DNA from: Pseudonocardia autotrophica
GTDB lineage: Bacteria; Actinomycetota; Actinomycetes; Mycobacteriales; Pseudonocardiaceae
Direction: 5' to 3'
Assembly: GCF_003945385.1 (NCBI RefSeq)
Contig: NZ_AP018921.1
Location: forward strand, 62,001-126,000
Length of the DNA: 64,000 nt
Below are positions 17,116 through 24,324 of this stretch, piece by piece. Below the pieces are notes generated by a model. That model made no database searches and was not told the origin of the DNA. It worked only from the letters and a program-made list of their open reading frames with translations. Each line of letters opens with the position of its first letter. Position 1 is the first letter of the stretch. The position numbers and the translations under genes were made by a program.

Positions 17116-17781
17116 TCAGGCCGGCGTGAGATCCCCGCGGAGCACGGTCGACCCGGCCGTGTCCAGCACCTTGAACCCGGAGGCGTCCGGCCGGAGCACC
17201 GAGGAGTTGAGGTTGCAGACCATCGGGGCCGCACCGGTCCCGATGAACGCGCCCGCGTCGACCTCCCGGCCGTCGGTGGCCTCGACGACGACGCGGTAGG
17301 TCGCCCCGGGCCGGAACCCGTCGGCGTCCAGCACGATCTCCATCCCCCAGGTGTGCGGGATCGCGACCGCGCTCGCCCGGATTTCCGGGGCGCTCGCCTG
17401 CACGGCGACCGGCTCGCGGGGGATCCCGTCGTAGTCGCCCACCGCGTAGCCGGCCACGCCGCCGACCACGATCGCGACGGCCGCCGCGGCCGCGGCGACG
17501 CTCGTCGGGAGCCGTCGGCGCGGAGCCGGCCGGCGCTCCGCGCGCGCCGCCGCCACGATCCGCTCGCCCAGGTCGGCCGGTGGTACGGGTGTGCGGTCCA
17601 GGTGCTTGGGATCCACCCCGCCCAGCGCGGGCAGCACCGACGAGACTTTGGCCAGCTCGGCGCGGCAGGCCGCACAGCCGTCCAGGTGCGCCCGCACGGC
17701 GGCGGCCTCGCCGTCCGGCAGGCGCCCGATCGCGTAGTCACCGAGCGACTCCCGCATGGTCCGGTGCTCGTCCGGCGTCAC
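17116..17781 (-). CDS. anti-sigma factor with zinc-binding domain and one TM helix
   Basis: A 221-residue protein beginning VTPDEHRTMRESLGDYAIGR. The cytoplasmic part carries the zinc-binding anti-sigma motif H...C..C (VRAHLDGCAACRAEL, about 31-45). One membrane helix lies at about 92-114 (VAAAAAAVAIVVGGVAGYAVG), followed by an exported C-terminal domain. This is the layout of RskA/RslA-type anti-sigma factors that hold an ECF sigma factor at the membrane until a signal destroys them. The partner sigma gene directly upstream is a frameshifted relic, so this protein may be orphaned. The GTG start overlaps the sigma gene's original TGA (GTGA). Confidence 0.85.
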   Translation of the reverse strand: MTPDEHRTMRESLGDYAIGRLPDGEAAAVRAHLDGCAACRAELAKVSSVLPALGGVDPKHLDRTPVPPADLGERIVAAARAERRPAPRRRLPTSVAAAAAAVAIVVGGVAGYAVGDYDGIPREPVAVQASAPEIRASAVAIPHTWGMEIVLDADGFRPGATYRVVVEATDGREVDAGAFIGTGAAPMVCNLNSSVLRPDASGFKVLDTAGSTVLRGDLTPA

Positions 17782-18093
17782 GGTTGCACCCCATCTCGTC
17801 CATCGTCAGGCGCAGCGCCTTCAGCCCGCAGAAGACCCGGCTGCGGATCGTCCCGAGTGGCACGCCCGCCTCGGCCGCGATCTCGGCACGCGGGCGCTGC
17901 CGCAGGTAGGCCTCCACGATCGCCTGCCGATGCTCGGGCGGAGCCGGCGCAGTGCCTCCTCGACCAGCCAGGTGTCGATCACAGCGTCGTCGGCCGGACC
18001 GACCGCGTCCGGAGTGGACTCGGGATCGTCGGTGAGGGCACGCTGCCAGGGCCGTGCGGTGATGCGGCGGATCTCGTCGATCACCACGCTCCG
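17778..18093 (-). pseudogene. ECF sigma factor relic
   Basis: The visible parts are a region 2/linker piece (VVIDEIRRITARPWQRAL, then TWLVEEALRRL) and region 4 (PEHRQAIVEAYLRQRPRAEI, AGVPLGTIRSRVF). Three lesions are clear. The N-terminus is replaced at 18093/18094 by the 96-bp repeat. One base is missing at 17940/17941, where restoring it gives LSPEHRQAIV. One G is missing from a G-run at 17789-17792, where restoring it gives EMGVQP followed by a TGA that overlaps the anti-sigma GTG. It would have been a SigK/SigL-like partner of the downstream anti-sigma factor. Confidence 0.85.
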
Positions 18094-18189
18094 CGATTCC
18101 GCGGCGACACGTCCTACCAGGTTCTGCGCGGAGCCGATAAGTCTGGAGCCAACGGGTCTCGGCAGTACCCGTGATCGGACCACCGCACC
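18094..18189. repeat. 96-bp near-identical repeat, copy B
   Basis: It matches 6316-6411 with a single mismatch. The left edge coincides exactly with the point where the sigma factor gene is cut off, so arrival of this sequence is the likely cause of truncation. About 210-310 bp further right are diverged segments also found next to copy A, one of them inverted. Confidence 0.9.
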
Positions 18190-18258
18190 CTTGGCCGGCG
18201 GAGGATCGGGCTTCGACCCGCGCCGCGGGCACAGCATCAGCGACACCACGCCTGTTCA

Positions 18259-18275
18259 ATACCCTGAGGGGGTAT
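18259..18275 (+). promoter_or_regulatory. second candidate CsoR-type operator
   Basis: ATACCC-TGAGG-GGGTAT is a perfect 6-5-6 dyad with the same arms as the one at 14620-14636. A GTG-started frame (VSRSAAGRRQHPTAGPWAAV) begins at 18315, 40 bp downstream, but soon runs into the rearranged relic DNA. The operator therefore appears to head a truncated copper-regulated gene. Confidence 0.6.
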
Positions 18276-18314
18276 TATACTTTGGGGGTGTCCTGCCGTA
18301 CGTCTTTGGAGATG

Positions 18315-18505
18315 TGACTGTGTCTCGATCAGCTGCCGGTCGGCGCCAGCACCCCACCGCAGGCCCGTGGGCTGCGGTGGTGACCGCCGTGGGTTCCGAG
18401 CAGGGGCGTGCCGTCCTGCGTTGCCTCCTCGGATGCACGAGTCGAGCTCTGCAGAATCGTGCGAGCGCGACACGAGAGGGCTCGCACGGCAATAGCTGTC
18501 GCTGA
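18315..18505 (+). pseudogene. truncated gene behind the CsoR-like operator
   Basis: From GTG 18315 the product starts VSRSAAGRRQHPTAGPWAAV and stays plausible to about 18400. Then the frame enters sequence shared, in inverted order, with 6411-6440 and in direct order with 6440-6745, and stops at 18503-18505. Only the first 30 or so residues appear original. The family cannot be identified; a small copper-related membrane protein is a guess from the operator. Confidence 0.35.
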
Positions 18506-18605
18506 ATGCTCGCCGGGACTCGTGGAGACGACACGTGTCGACCGGGCTGTCGGCGCTCCACCCGTCCCCGGAGGTCGACCTGCTGCTCTGGACGGCAGTC
18601 ACAGA

Positions 18606-19244
18606 TCAGCGCGGGCGGTGAGCGGTCAGCTCGACGGCGGGGCTGGTCCCCCGGCGTGGACATTCGGTGAGCGCCACATCGACAAACCCGGCTTCCGCAG
18701 ACCGGACACGCAGGCTATGGGCAGGTTCGGCCAGCACATGGCGATGCACGGTAAGCACCAGCAACCCGCCCGGACGCAACACACGGAACAGCTCAGCGAA
18801 CCCGAGCGACTGGTCCCAGAGCATGACGTTGTTGACCGAGATCGCCACATCCATCGACTGGTCCGCACAGCCGGTGCGCTCGGCCGTCCCGTCACCGATC
18901 TCGAGCGCGCCCATAGCGATCGGCCCCGCGCAGCGGCGGGTGGCCATCGCCCGCATCGTGGCTGACGGATCCACCCCCCGCACGAAACCGCTGGGGACGA
19001 TCAGCCCTGCAGCCAGCGCCAGCCCGACCCCGGGCCCGCAACCCACCACGATGACTTGGTGATCGGGCCGCAGCTTCGCCCGGTCGACGGCCCATCGTTC
19101 CTGCCGACGGTTCCCCCAGGCCATCACCGCTCCACCGAGCCGCCCAGCCAGGCCACGGGGATGCCCGAAGGCCGCGTCGAGGGCTCGCCTCAGCCCGGTC
19201 GGACCAACGTCAGCGTGCGGTCGGTCAGCGTCAGCATCCATCAA
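18606..19244 (-). CDS. class I SAM-dependent methyltransferase
   Basis: A 212-residue enzyme with a Rossmann-type methyltransferase core. Motif I is VIVVGCGPGVGLALAAGL (about 65-82), followed by the acidic end of strand 2 (VRGVDPSATMRAMA), motif II/III around DQSMDVAISVNNVMLW and post-motif FRVLRPGGLLVLTVHRH. The substrate is not evident; small-molecule or lipid methylation is usual for this UbiE/COQ5-like type. The 3' end (last ~110 bp) and downstream DNA are duplicated in diverged form at 6640-6745. It is isolated from other metabolic genes. Confidence 0.8.
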   Translation of the reverse strand: MMDADADRPHADVGPTGLRRALDAAFGHPRGLAGRLGGAVMAWGNRRQERWAVDRAKLRPDHQVIVVGCGPGVGLALAAGLIVPSGFVRGVDPSATMRAMATRRCAGPIAMGALEIGDGTAERTGCADQSMDVAISVNNVMLWDQSLGFAELFRVLRPGGLLVLTVHRHVLAEPAHSLRVRSAEAGFVDVALTECPRRGTSPAVELTAHRPR

Positions 19245-19533
19245 TGCAGCTCACCATCCCCGGCCGCCGATGCCGTCAGGGATCACCCTGACCGGAAATT
19301 CTGTCGGACACGGGCGCGCGGGATGACCGGCGCGGCTGGGCGTGATCGCGGCGTCGGGGGACGGGTTGCCTGGGCCACTGGAAGGCGTTCACCCAGTGAG
19401 TACGCCCAGGGCTTGCGACCTGCCCTGCGAGGCTGACCGCATCGTCCGTCCGCCTCCGGGGCGGCGTGGCGATGCTGTGGTTAGAGTCAGCAAGTCCGGA
19501 ACGGGCCCAGGTCGAGAGGGAGGGACGGCGACG
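19245..19533. other. intergenic region between divergent genes
   Basis: It lies between the methyltransferase start (minus) and the secreted-protein start (plus), so it should contain two divergent promoters. No strong dyad was found. AGGGAGG at about 19517-19523 is the ribosome-binding site of the next gene. Confidence 0.35.
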
Positions 19534-20025
19534 GTGCGTACCGCGATGCATCGCCCCGCAGCCCCGTTCGTCCTCCTGCTGATCGCCGTGTTCGTGCACA
19601 CCGCGTTCGGACCCGTTCTGGCCTGCCACACCATCACTCCGGAGCAACCGGTTGCGAGCGTCGCCGCCGTCACGGCGCTGGTCCAGGAGACCGGGGGATG
19701 TCCCGGATGCCTGCCCGACGCGCCTCTCGACGCTGAGGGCAACGCCAGTGTTCCGGCAAACGGGGATACGCCAGGTTCGCCGGCCGTGACTGGTCTGTGC
19801 ACCCCCGACCGTCCCTGCCATCACGCCCCGGCAGGACGAGACACTGCTGTCGACCCCGCGGTCCGCGGGGTCGATGCCCCACGTGACAGCGGCCCCGCTC
19901 TCCTCTCCACGTGCTTCAGGCCGGACCAGGTCGAGCAGCCGGTCCTGCCCGCCCCGGCATCGAACCCGGTGCCTCCGGCGGCGGTGCTGGCACCAGTCGC
20001 CGTGCTCTGCGTCGATCGGAACTGA
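19534..20025 (+). CDS. hypothetical exported Cys/His-containing protein
   Basis: A 163-residue product from GTG 19534 (VRTAMHRPAAPFVLLLIAVF), chosen for the AGGGAGG site 10 bp upstream; ATG 19546 is an alternative. A signal peptide-like helix (about 8-26) is followed by a Pro/Ala/Val-rich chain with cysteines in GGCPGCLP (CxxC), GLCTPDRPCHHAP and LLSTCF. The CxxC and CHH motifs suggest metal or redox binding outside the membrane. A second weak hydrophobic stretch is near the C-terminus (AAVLAPVAVLC). No known family is recognised. It could be a copper-related envelope protein given its neighbours. Confidence 0.5.
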   Translation: MRTAMHRPAAPFVLLLIAVFVHTAFGPVLACHTITPEQPVASVAAVTALVQETGGCPGCLPDAPLDAEGNASVPANGDTPGSPAVTGLCTPDRPCHHAPAGRDTAVDPAVRGVDAPRDSGPALLSTCFRPDQVEQPVLPAPASNPVPPAAVLAPVAVLCVDRN

Positions 20026-20413
20026 CCCGGCCCGGGCTCCAGATTCGATCGATCCCCGTCCGTGACCGGCTGACGAGGCTGGTTCGCAGGACATCACGTC
20101 CGGACTCATCTGCACCGGAATCCCGATTCGATGCGGCACCAGGCCGCCCAACCCGAAGGGCATCGCATGCCACGCGCCACCCCAAGCCCTCGCCCGACAC
20201 ACACGGCGCATGTCCAACACGACGTCGTCCCTGATCATCGTCAGCCTCTCGACGAGATCCCTGCTCTACAGCATGGCGGCGAGCAACCGGGCGGACTTGT
20301 TCTCTCGCTGCTCGACGCGCACCTAGCTGTGTCGGGCTGCCCGGGGATCGGACACCTCTCGAGCCCGTGTCACCGGGAGCGTCGGCCGATCGATCTCCAT
20401 CGCCTTGAAAACC
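20026..20413. other. intergenic stretch, no gene seen
   Basis: Open frames here are Arg/Pro-rich GC artefacts on both strands. No RNA gene or repeat was found. Confidence 0.35.
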
Positions 20414-20428
20414 TGCCGACAATCGGCA
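20414..20428 (+). promoter_or_regulatory. perfect inverted repeat upstream of the monooxygenase gene
   Basis: TGCCGA-CAA-TCGGCA is a perfect 6-3-6 dyad centred about 75 bp upstream of the ATG at 20496. Size and position suit an operator for a TetR- or MarR-type repressor. No regulator gene is adjacent, so the cognate protein is unknown. Confidence 0.45.
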
Positions 20429-20495
20429 AAATGTCCGGTCCGCCCCCTACCCGCGCGCCGAACTGTGGTCGGGACCGGCATGGAAGGCGCGCTCC

Positions 20496-21755
20496 GTGAA
20501 GATCGTGTGCATCGGTGGCGGTCCGGCAGGTCTGTACCTGGCCATCCTGGCCCGGTTGCGCTCGGACGGCCGGGACGAAGTCGTCGTCGCCGAGCGCAAC
20601 CCGCCAGGGGAGGCTTCCGGGTTCGCCGTGACCCTCGGCGAGGACATCCTTGACGAGCTGTACCGCACCGACCCGGTGGGCGCGGACGGCGTCCGAGCCG
20701 CCGCGCACGTCTGGGGCGACCAGGTCGTCGAGGTCGCCGGCGAGACCGTGCACCTCGGCGGCCGCTACGGCTACTCGATCGGGCGCGCCCGGCTACTCGA
20801 GGCGCTCACCGTCCGGGCCCGGCAGGTGGGAGTCGACCTGCGGTTCGACACCGAGACCGCCCCCGACGGCGATCTCGCGGCCGATCCGCTGACCGCGGAC
20901 GCCGACGTCGTCGTCGCAGCGGACGGGATCAACAGCGCCGTTCGCGACGCCCGCACCGCGGAGTTCGGCACCCGGCTCACCCACGGCACCAACCGCTACG
21001 CCTGGTTCGGCACATCGAAGACGTTCGAGGCGTTCACCTTCGCCTTCGAGCGCACCGAGGCCGGCTGGATCTGGTTCCACGCCTACCCCGCCGCGGACTG
21101 CGTCAGCACCTGCATCGTGGAGTGCACCCCGCAGACCTGGGCCGGTCTCGGCCTGGACCGGTTGTCCGCCGACGAGGGAATGCGGCTGCTGGAGACGATC
21201 TTCGCCCGGTCGCTGGAGGGACACTCGCTGATCGCCCCGCCCGGGACGGGCGCCTCGCCGTGGCTGGAGTTCCGCGAGATCCGCAACACCTCGTGGCGGT
21301 CCGGGAACGTCGTGCTGGCCGGCGACGCCGCGCACACCACACACTTCGCGATCGGCTCCGGCACGGTGCTCGCGGTGGCCGACGCGATCGTGCTGGCCGA
21401 GGAGCTCTATCCGGACGGCACGACCGGGAGGACGGCGGACGTCGATGCGGCGCTCGCCGGGTACGACGCCCGCCGGCGGACCGCGATGGCACCGACCCAG
21501 GACATGGCGCGGCGCAGCATGCGGTGGTTCGAGGAGGTGCCGCAGCGACTCGAGGGCGCCGACGCGATCGACTTCTCCTGGTCGCTCCTCGATCGCCGCG
21601 GTGACCAGGGCCCGCTGCACCGGCGGCTGCACGAGGCCACCCAGATCGAACCGGTGCGCCGAGTACGGCGCCGGCTGACCTCCGCCCGGCGAGTACACCG
21701 AGCACTACGGCGCGGCGAGATCGACCCGATCGGCGTCCTCACCGGTCGCCGCTGA
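20496..21755 (+). CDS. FAD-dependent monooxygenase (anthraniloyl/salicylyl-CoA type)
   Basis: A 419-residue flavoprotein. The N-terminal GxGxxG fingerprint is MKIVCIGGGPAGLYLAILAR, the DG motif is VVVAADGINSAVRDA (about 140-155), and the GD motif is VLAGDAAHTTHFAIGSGT. The start and the R-x-N-P stretch (VAERNPPGEASGFAVTL) resemble the N-terminal half of salicylyl-CoA 5-hydroxylase/anthraniloyl-CoA monooxygenase rather than PHBH. Such enzymes hydroxylate CoA-activated aromatic acids with NAD(P)H and O2. The C-terminal 30 residues are Arg-rich. No other aromatic-degradation gene is nearby, so the substrate is unknown. A dyad lies upstream. Confidence 0.78.
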   Translation: MKIVCIGGGPAGLYLAILARLRSDGRDEVVVAERNPPGEASGFAVTLGEDILDELYRTDPVGADGVRAAAHVWGDQVVEVAGETVHLGGRYGYSIGRARLLEALTVRARQVGVDLRFDTETAPDGDLAADPLTADADVVVAADGINSAVRDARTAEFGTRLTHGTNRYAWFGTSKTFEAFTFAFERTEAGWIWFHAYPAADCVSTCIVECTPQTWAGLGLDRLSADEGMRLLETIFARSLEGHSLIAPPGTGASPWLEFREIRNTSWRSGNVVLAGDAAHTTHFAIGSGTVLAVADAIVLAEELYPDGTTGRTADVDAALAGYDARRRTAMAPTQDMARRSMRWFEEVPQRLEGADAIDFSWSLLDRRGDQGPLHRRLHEATQIEPVRRVRRRLTSARRVHRALRRGEIDPIGVLTGRR

Positions 21756-21953
21756 TCACCTCGTTACGGCTCGGTGGCCACCTCCGCTGTACGAACTGCC
21801 CGCACACCCCAGGCCGCCGCCCACCTGCGCTTGAAGTGCGGTTTGCCCCGTCTCAGTGAAAGTGGACATGGCGTTTGCTTGCAGGGGCCCTGACCCCGTT
21901 CCGTGGACACGCTGATCCCCGCACGGTCGGGGGAAGCGAGATGATGTCTGACC

Positions 21954-22328
21954 ATGGCCCGCAAGAACTACTCCGACGAGTTCCGTCGGCAGGCCGTCGA
22001 GCTGTACGAGTCCACGCCCGGGGCGACGGTGAAGGGCATCGCCGCCGACCTGGGCGTCGAGCGGGCCACGCTGGCGTTGTGGCTGGACAACCTCGGGACC
22101 GGGACCCGCACCGCCCCCGACGGCACCCGCACCCGCAGCGCACGTTCGGTGCGTGCGCCACGCCAGAACGCCGGTGTCGTGCCCGTCGCGGATGAGACGC
22201 CCGAGCAGCGTCTGGCCCGCCTCGAAGCCGAGAACAAGGCACTGCGGGCGGAGAAGACCAAACTCGAGACCGAGCGGGAGATCCTTCGCCAGGCGGCCAA
22301 GTATTTCGCCGGGGCGACGAACTGGTGA
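21954..22328 (+). CDS. IS3-family transposase OrfA
   Basis: A 124-residue protein. Residues 1-60 form a helix-turn-helix (MARKNYSDEFRRQAVELYES, TVKGIAADLGVERATLALWL). Residues 80-118 form a leucine-zipper-like coiled coil (EQRLARLEAENKALRAEKTK, LETEREILRQAAKYFAG). This is the DNA-binding subunit that recognises the IS ends. Its stop overlaps the OrfB start (GTGA at 22325-22328); many IS3 elements also make an OrfAB fusion by -1 frameshifting near this point. Confidence 0.93.
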   Translation: MARKNYSDEFRRQAVELYESTPGATVKGIAADLGVERATLALWLDNLGTGTRTAPDGTRTRSARSVRAPRQNAGVVPVADETPEQRLARLEAENKALRAEKTKLETEREILRQAAKYFAGATNW

Positions 22329-23242
22329 CCCGCTTCCAGTTCGTCGCCGACCACTCCGACACGACCTCCAGCCCCCGCCGGGGCTGGACGGTGAAGCGGC
22401 TGTGCGCACTACTCGACGTGCGACGTTCCTCGTTCTACGCCTGGCTCGCCGCCGCGCCCGCCCGCGCGAAGCGCACTGCCGCGGACACCGCCTTGGCCGA
22501 GCGGATCCGCGCCGTGCACGACGGAGACCGCACCTGCGGGCGGCCGCGGATCACCGCCGAAATCAACGACGGCGTCGAGCCGGCGCAGCGGGTGAACCAC
22601 AAGCGGATCGGCCGGGTCATGCGCGAGCACGGCATCGCGGGTTACCGCCGCCGTCGCCGGGTGCGCACCACCATCCCCGAGCCCGCCCAGAGCCCGGTGC
22701 CCGACCTGCTCGGGCGCGACTTCACCGCGCCCGCCCCGAACATCGTCTATGTCGGCGACATCACCTACCTACCCCTGGCCGATGGCGGGAACCTCTACCT
22801 GGCCACCGTGATCGACTGCCACTCCCGGCGCCTGACCGGGTGGGCGCTCGCCGACCACATGCGCACCGACCTCGTCGCAGACGCCCTCCGAGCGGCGGCC
22901 GCGGACCGCGGCTCCCTCGCCGGGTCGATCTTCCACTCCGACCACGGCTCGGTCTACACCAGCCGCGCCTACGCCAACCTCTGCGACCGACTCGACGTCC
23001 AGCAGTCGATGGGTGCGGTCGGGTCCAGCGCCGACAACGCCCTCGCCGAGTCGTTCAACGCCACCCTGAAGCGGGAAGTGTTGCAGGACAACGCGTTCTG
23101 GCCCGATCAGGCCACCTGCCGTCGGCAACTGTTCCGATGGTTGACCCGCTACAACACCCGACGCCGCCACTCCTACTGCCGCTACCAGACCCCGAACACC
23201 TACGAGGCAGACTTCGCAGCTACCGTTCCGGACGCCGCGTAA
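22325..23242 (+). CDS. IS3-family transposase OrfB (DDE integrase domain)
   Basis: A 305-residue catalytic subunit. The N-terminal helical region (GWTVKRLCALLDVRRSSFYA) and the HTH_21-type segment GRPRITAEINDG precede the rve core. Catalytic residues fit D-D-(35)-E: Asp in VYVGDITYLPL, Asp in IFHSDHGSVYTS and Glu in NALAESFNATLKRE. The C-terminal YNTRRRHSYCRYQTP is typical. Full length and intact. It begins with the GTG overlapping the orfA stop. Confidence 0.93.
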   Translation: MTRFQFVADHSDTTSSPRRGWTVKRLCALLDVRRSSFYAWLAAAPARAKRTAADTALAERIRAVHDGDRTCGRPRITAEINDGVEPAQRVNHKRIGRVMREHGIAGYRRRRRVRTTIPEPAQSPVPDLLGRDFTAPAPNIVYVGDITYLPLADGGNLYLATVIDCHSRRLTGWALADHMRTDLVADALRAAAADRGSLAGSIFHSDHGSVYTSRAYANLCDRLDVQQSMGAVGSSADNALAESFNATLKREVLQDNAFWPDQATCRRQLFRWLTRYNTRRRHSYCRYQTPNTYEADFAATVPDAA

Positions 23243-23277
23243 TCCACCCCGTGTCCACTATCCGGGGTCAAGGCCCC

Positions 23278-23654
23278 AGCCCGTTTCAGGTCCGCATGAC
23301 CGCGCGTAGGACGGCGAGACGCTCGTCAGGCCGCACGGTGGCGAGAGTCTTCCCCGACCGCGACTCGCTCATCCGGCTCGTCGGGATGTCCTCGCCGAGC
23401 AGCACGACGAGTGGACCGATGGCCGCCGCTGCCTCGGGCTCGACGTCCTGAGTCGAGCCCGCGCCGCCACCGACCCTCACCCCGGACACCGGTGAGGAGG
23501 CCGAACCCGCGCCGACGATCTCGGCGCTGAGCACCTGAACCAGCAAGATCACGCGTCAGCCGTCACACACCACGTCACGGGACTTGACCCCGACCGTCGC
23601 CGGCCGGCAGAAGCATCGGTTCACGCGATGCCTGTGCTCTGTTCGGCGACCTGA
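23278..23654. other. DNA right of the IS3 element
   Basis: The minus strand holds a possible 88-codon frame (23286-23552, MILLVQVLSAEIVGAGSASS ... TSRMSESRSGKTLATVRPDE) ending 9 bp from the IS end. Its codon use is gene-like but there is no good ribosome-binding site and no family match, so it is not called. It could be the remnant of the gene interrupted by the IS. Confidence 0.3.
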
Positions 23655-24160
23655 TCAGTCTGAGCACTTCACCCCGCGGGTGATCACCCAGAACGTTTGC
23701 TCGCGGAGGACCGGACCGAGCGCTGCGGCCCCGGCGCGTCTGTCCCGCCGGAAAGCAGCGGAGGCGACGTGATCACATGAGGGCGTGGTCGGGGGGCACC
23801 CACAGCCTCGCGGGGAGCGGCCTCTCAAGTAGATCGGTGCGGCCCCGGCGCAGCCGGGCGTGCAGCACGTCCCGGTCCCGGCCATCACGGCGAGCAGGGG
23901 GTGGTAGCCGCGGCGTCCGGTGCGCATCACCTGCCGAGCCCCGGACTTGTCGAGGCCGTAGGTCCCGACCAGAGTCGCGTCGATGTCGACCACCACCGCA
24001 GCGTCGCCGGGCGGGGTCGTGTCGAGTGCGCCCAGCCCGGCGGCGCGGGCCAGGAGCACCGCGGCAGCACGCGCAGAGCCAGGTCTCGGACGCGGCGCTC
24101 CACTCGGCGCTGGCCGGTGAGCACCGACGAGATCTTGATGTGCAGACACGCACGCGTCGA
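23655..24160 (-). pseudogene. IS1380-type transposase relic
   Basis: The minus strand reads AAVVVDIDATLVGTYGLDKS then GRRGYHPLLAVMAGTG, which is the catalytic-Asp region of IS1380-family transposases (VDIDATLV...KRGFGFHPLLAF). After a frameshift another frame continues GDVLHARLRRGRTDLLE, also family-like (GTREVLHARLRKG). Both ends are lost and several indels separate the pieces. It is a different part of the family sequence from the relic at 14690-14973, so the two could come from one broken element or two. Confidence 0.65.
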
Positions 24161-24324
24161 CCGGCCGGACCTGCACCTCGAATTATCACCAGCCAGACTG
24201 GCGTCATTTGGTCGGCGGGCCGGGAATTCGCACCTCGCCTGCGCGCCGCTGTCAGGGGGCCGAACCGGTAGCGCTGCGGCCGGCGTCGACCAGCGAACCA
24301 GGGTCTGTCAGTACATCTAGTCCC

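Larger units (their letters stand above)
21884..23277 (+). mobile_element. IS3-family insertion sequence
   Basis: The element is 1394 bp, bounded by 28-bp imperfect inverted repeats: left 21884-21911 and right 23250-23277. They share GGGGCC, TTGACCCCG/CTGACCCCG and GTGGACACG, with about five mismatches. It encodes OrfA and OrfB in overlapping frames. No target duplication is obvious (GCA before, AGC after), which may mean the flanks have since changed. Both reading frames look intact, so the element may still be active. Confidence 0.9.

Noticed and set aside
21855..21883. Possible end of another IS (AGTGGACATG) left of the IS3 element
   Set aside because: Only a short match to IS ends; no partner repeat or transposase fragment of that family was found.
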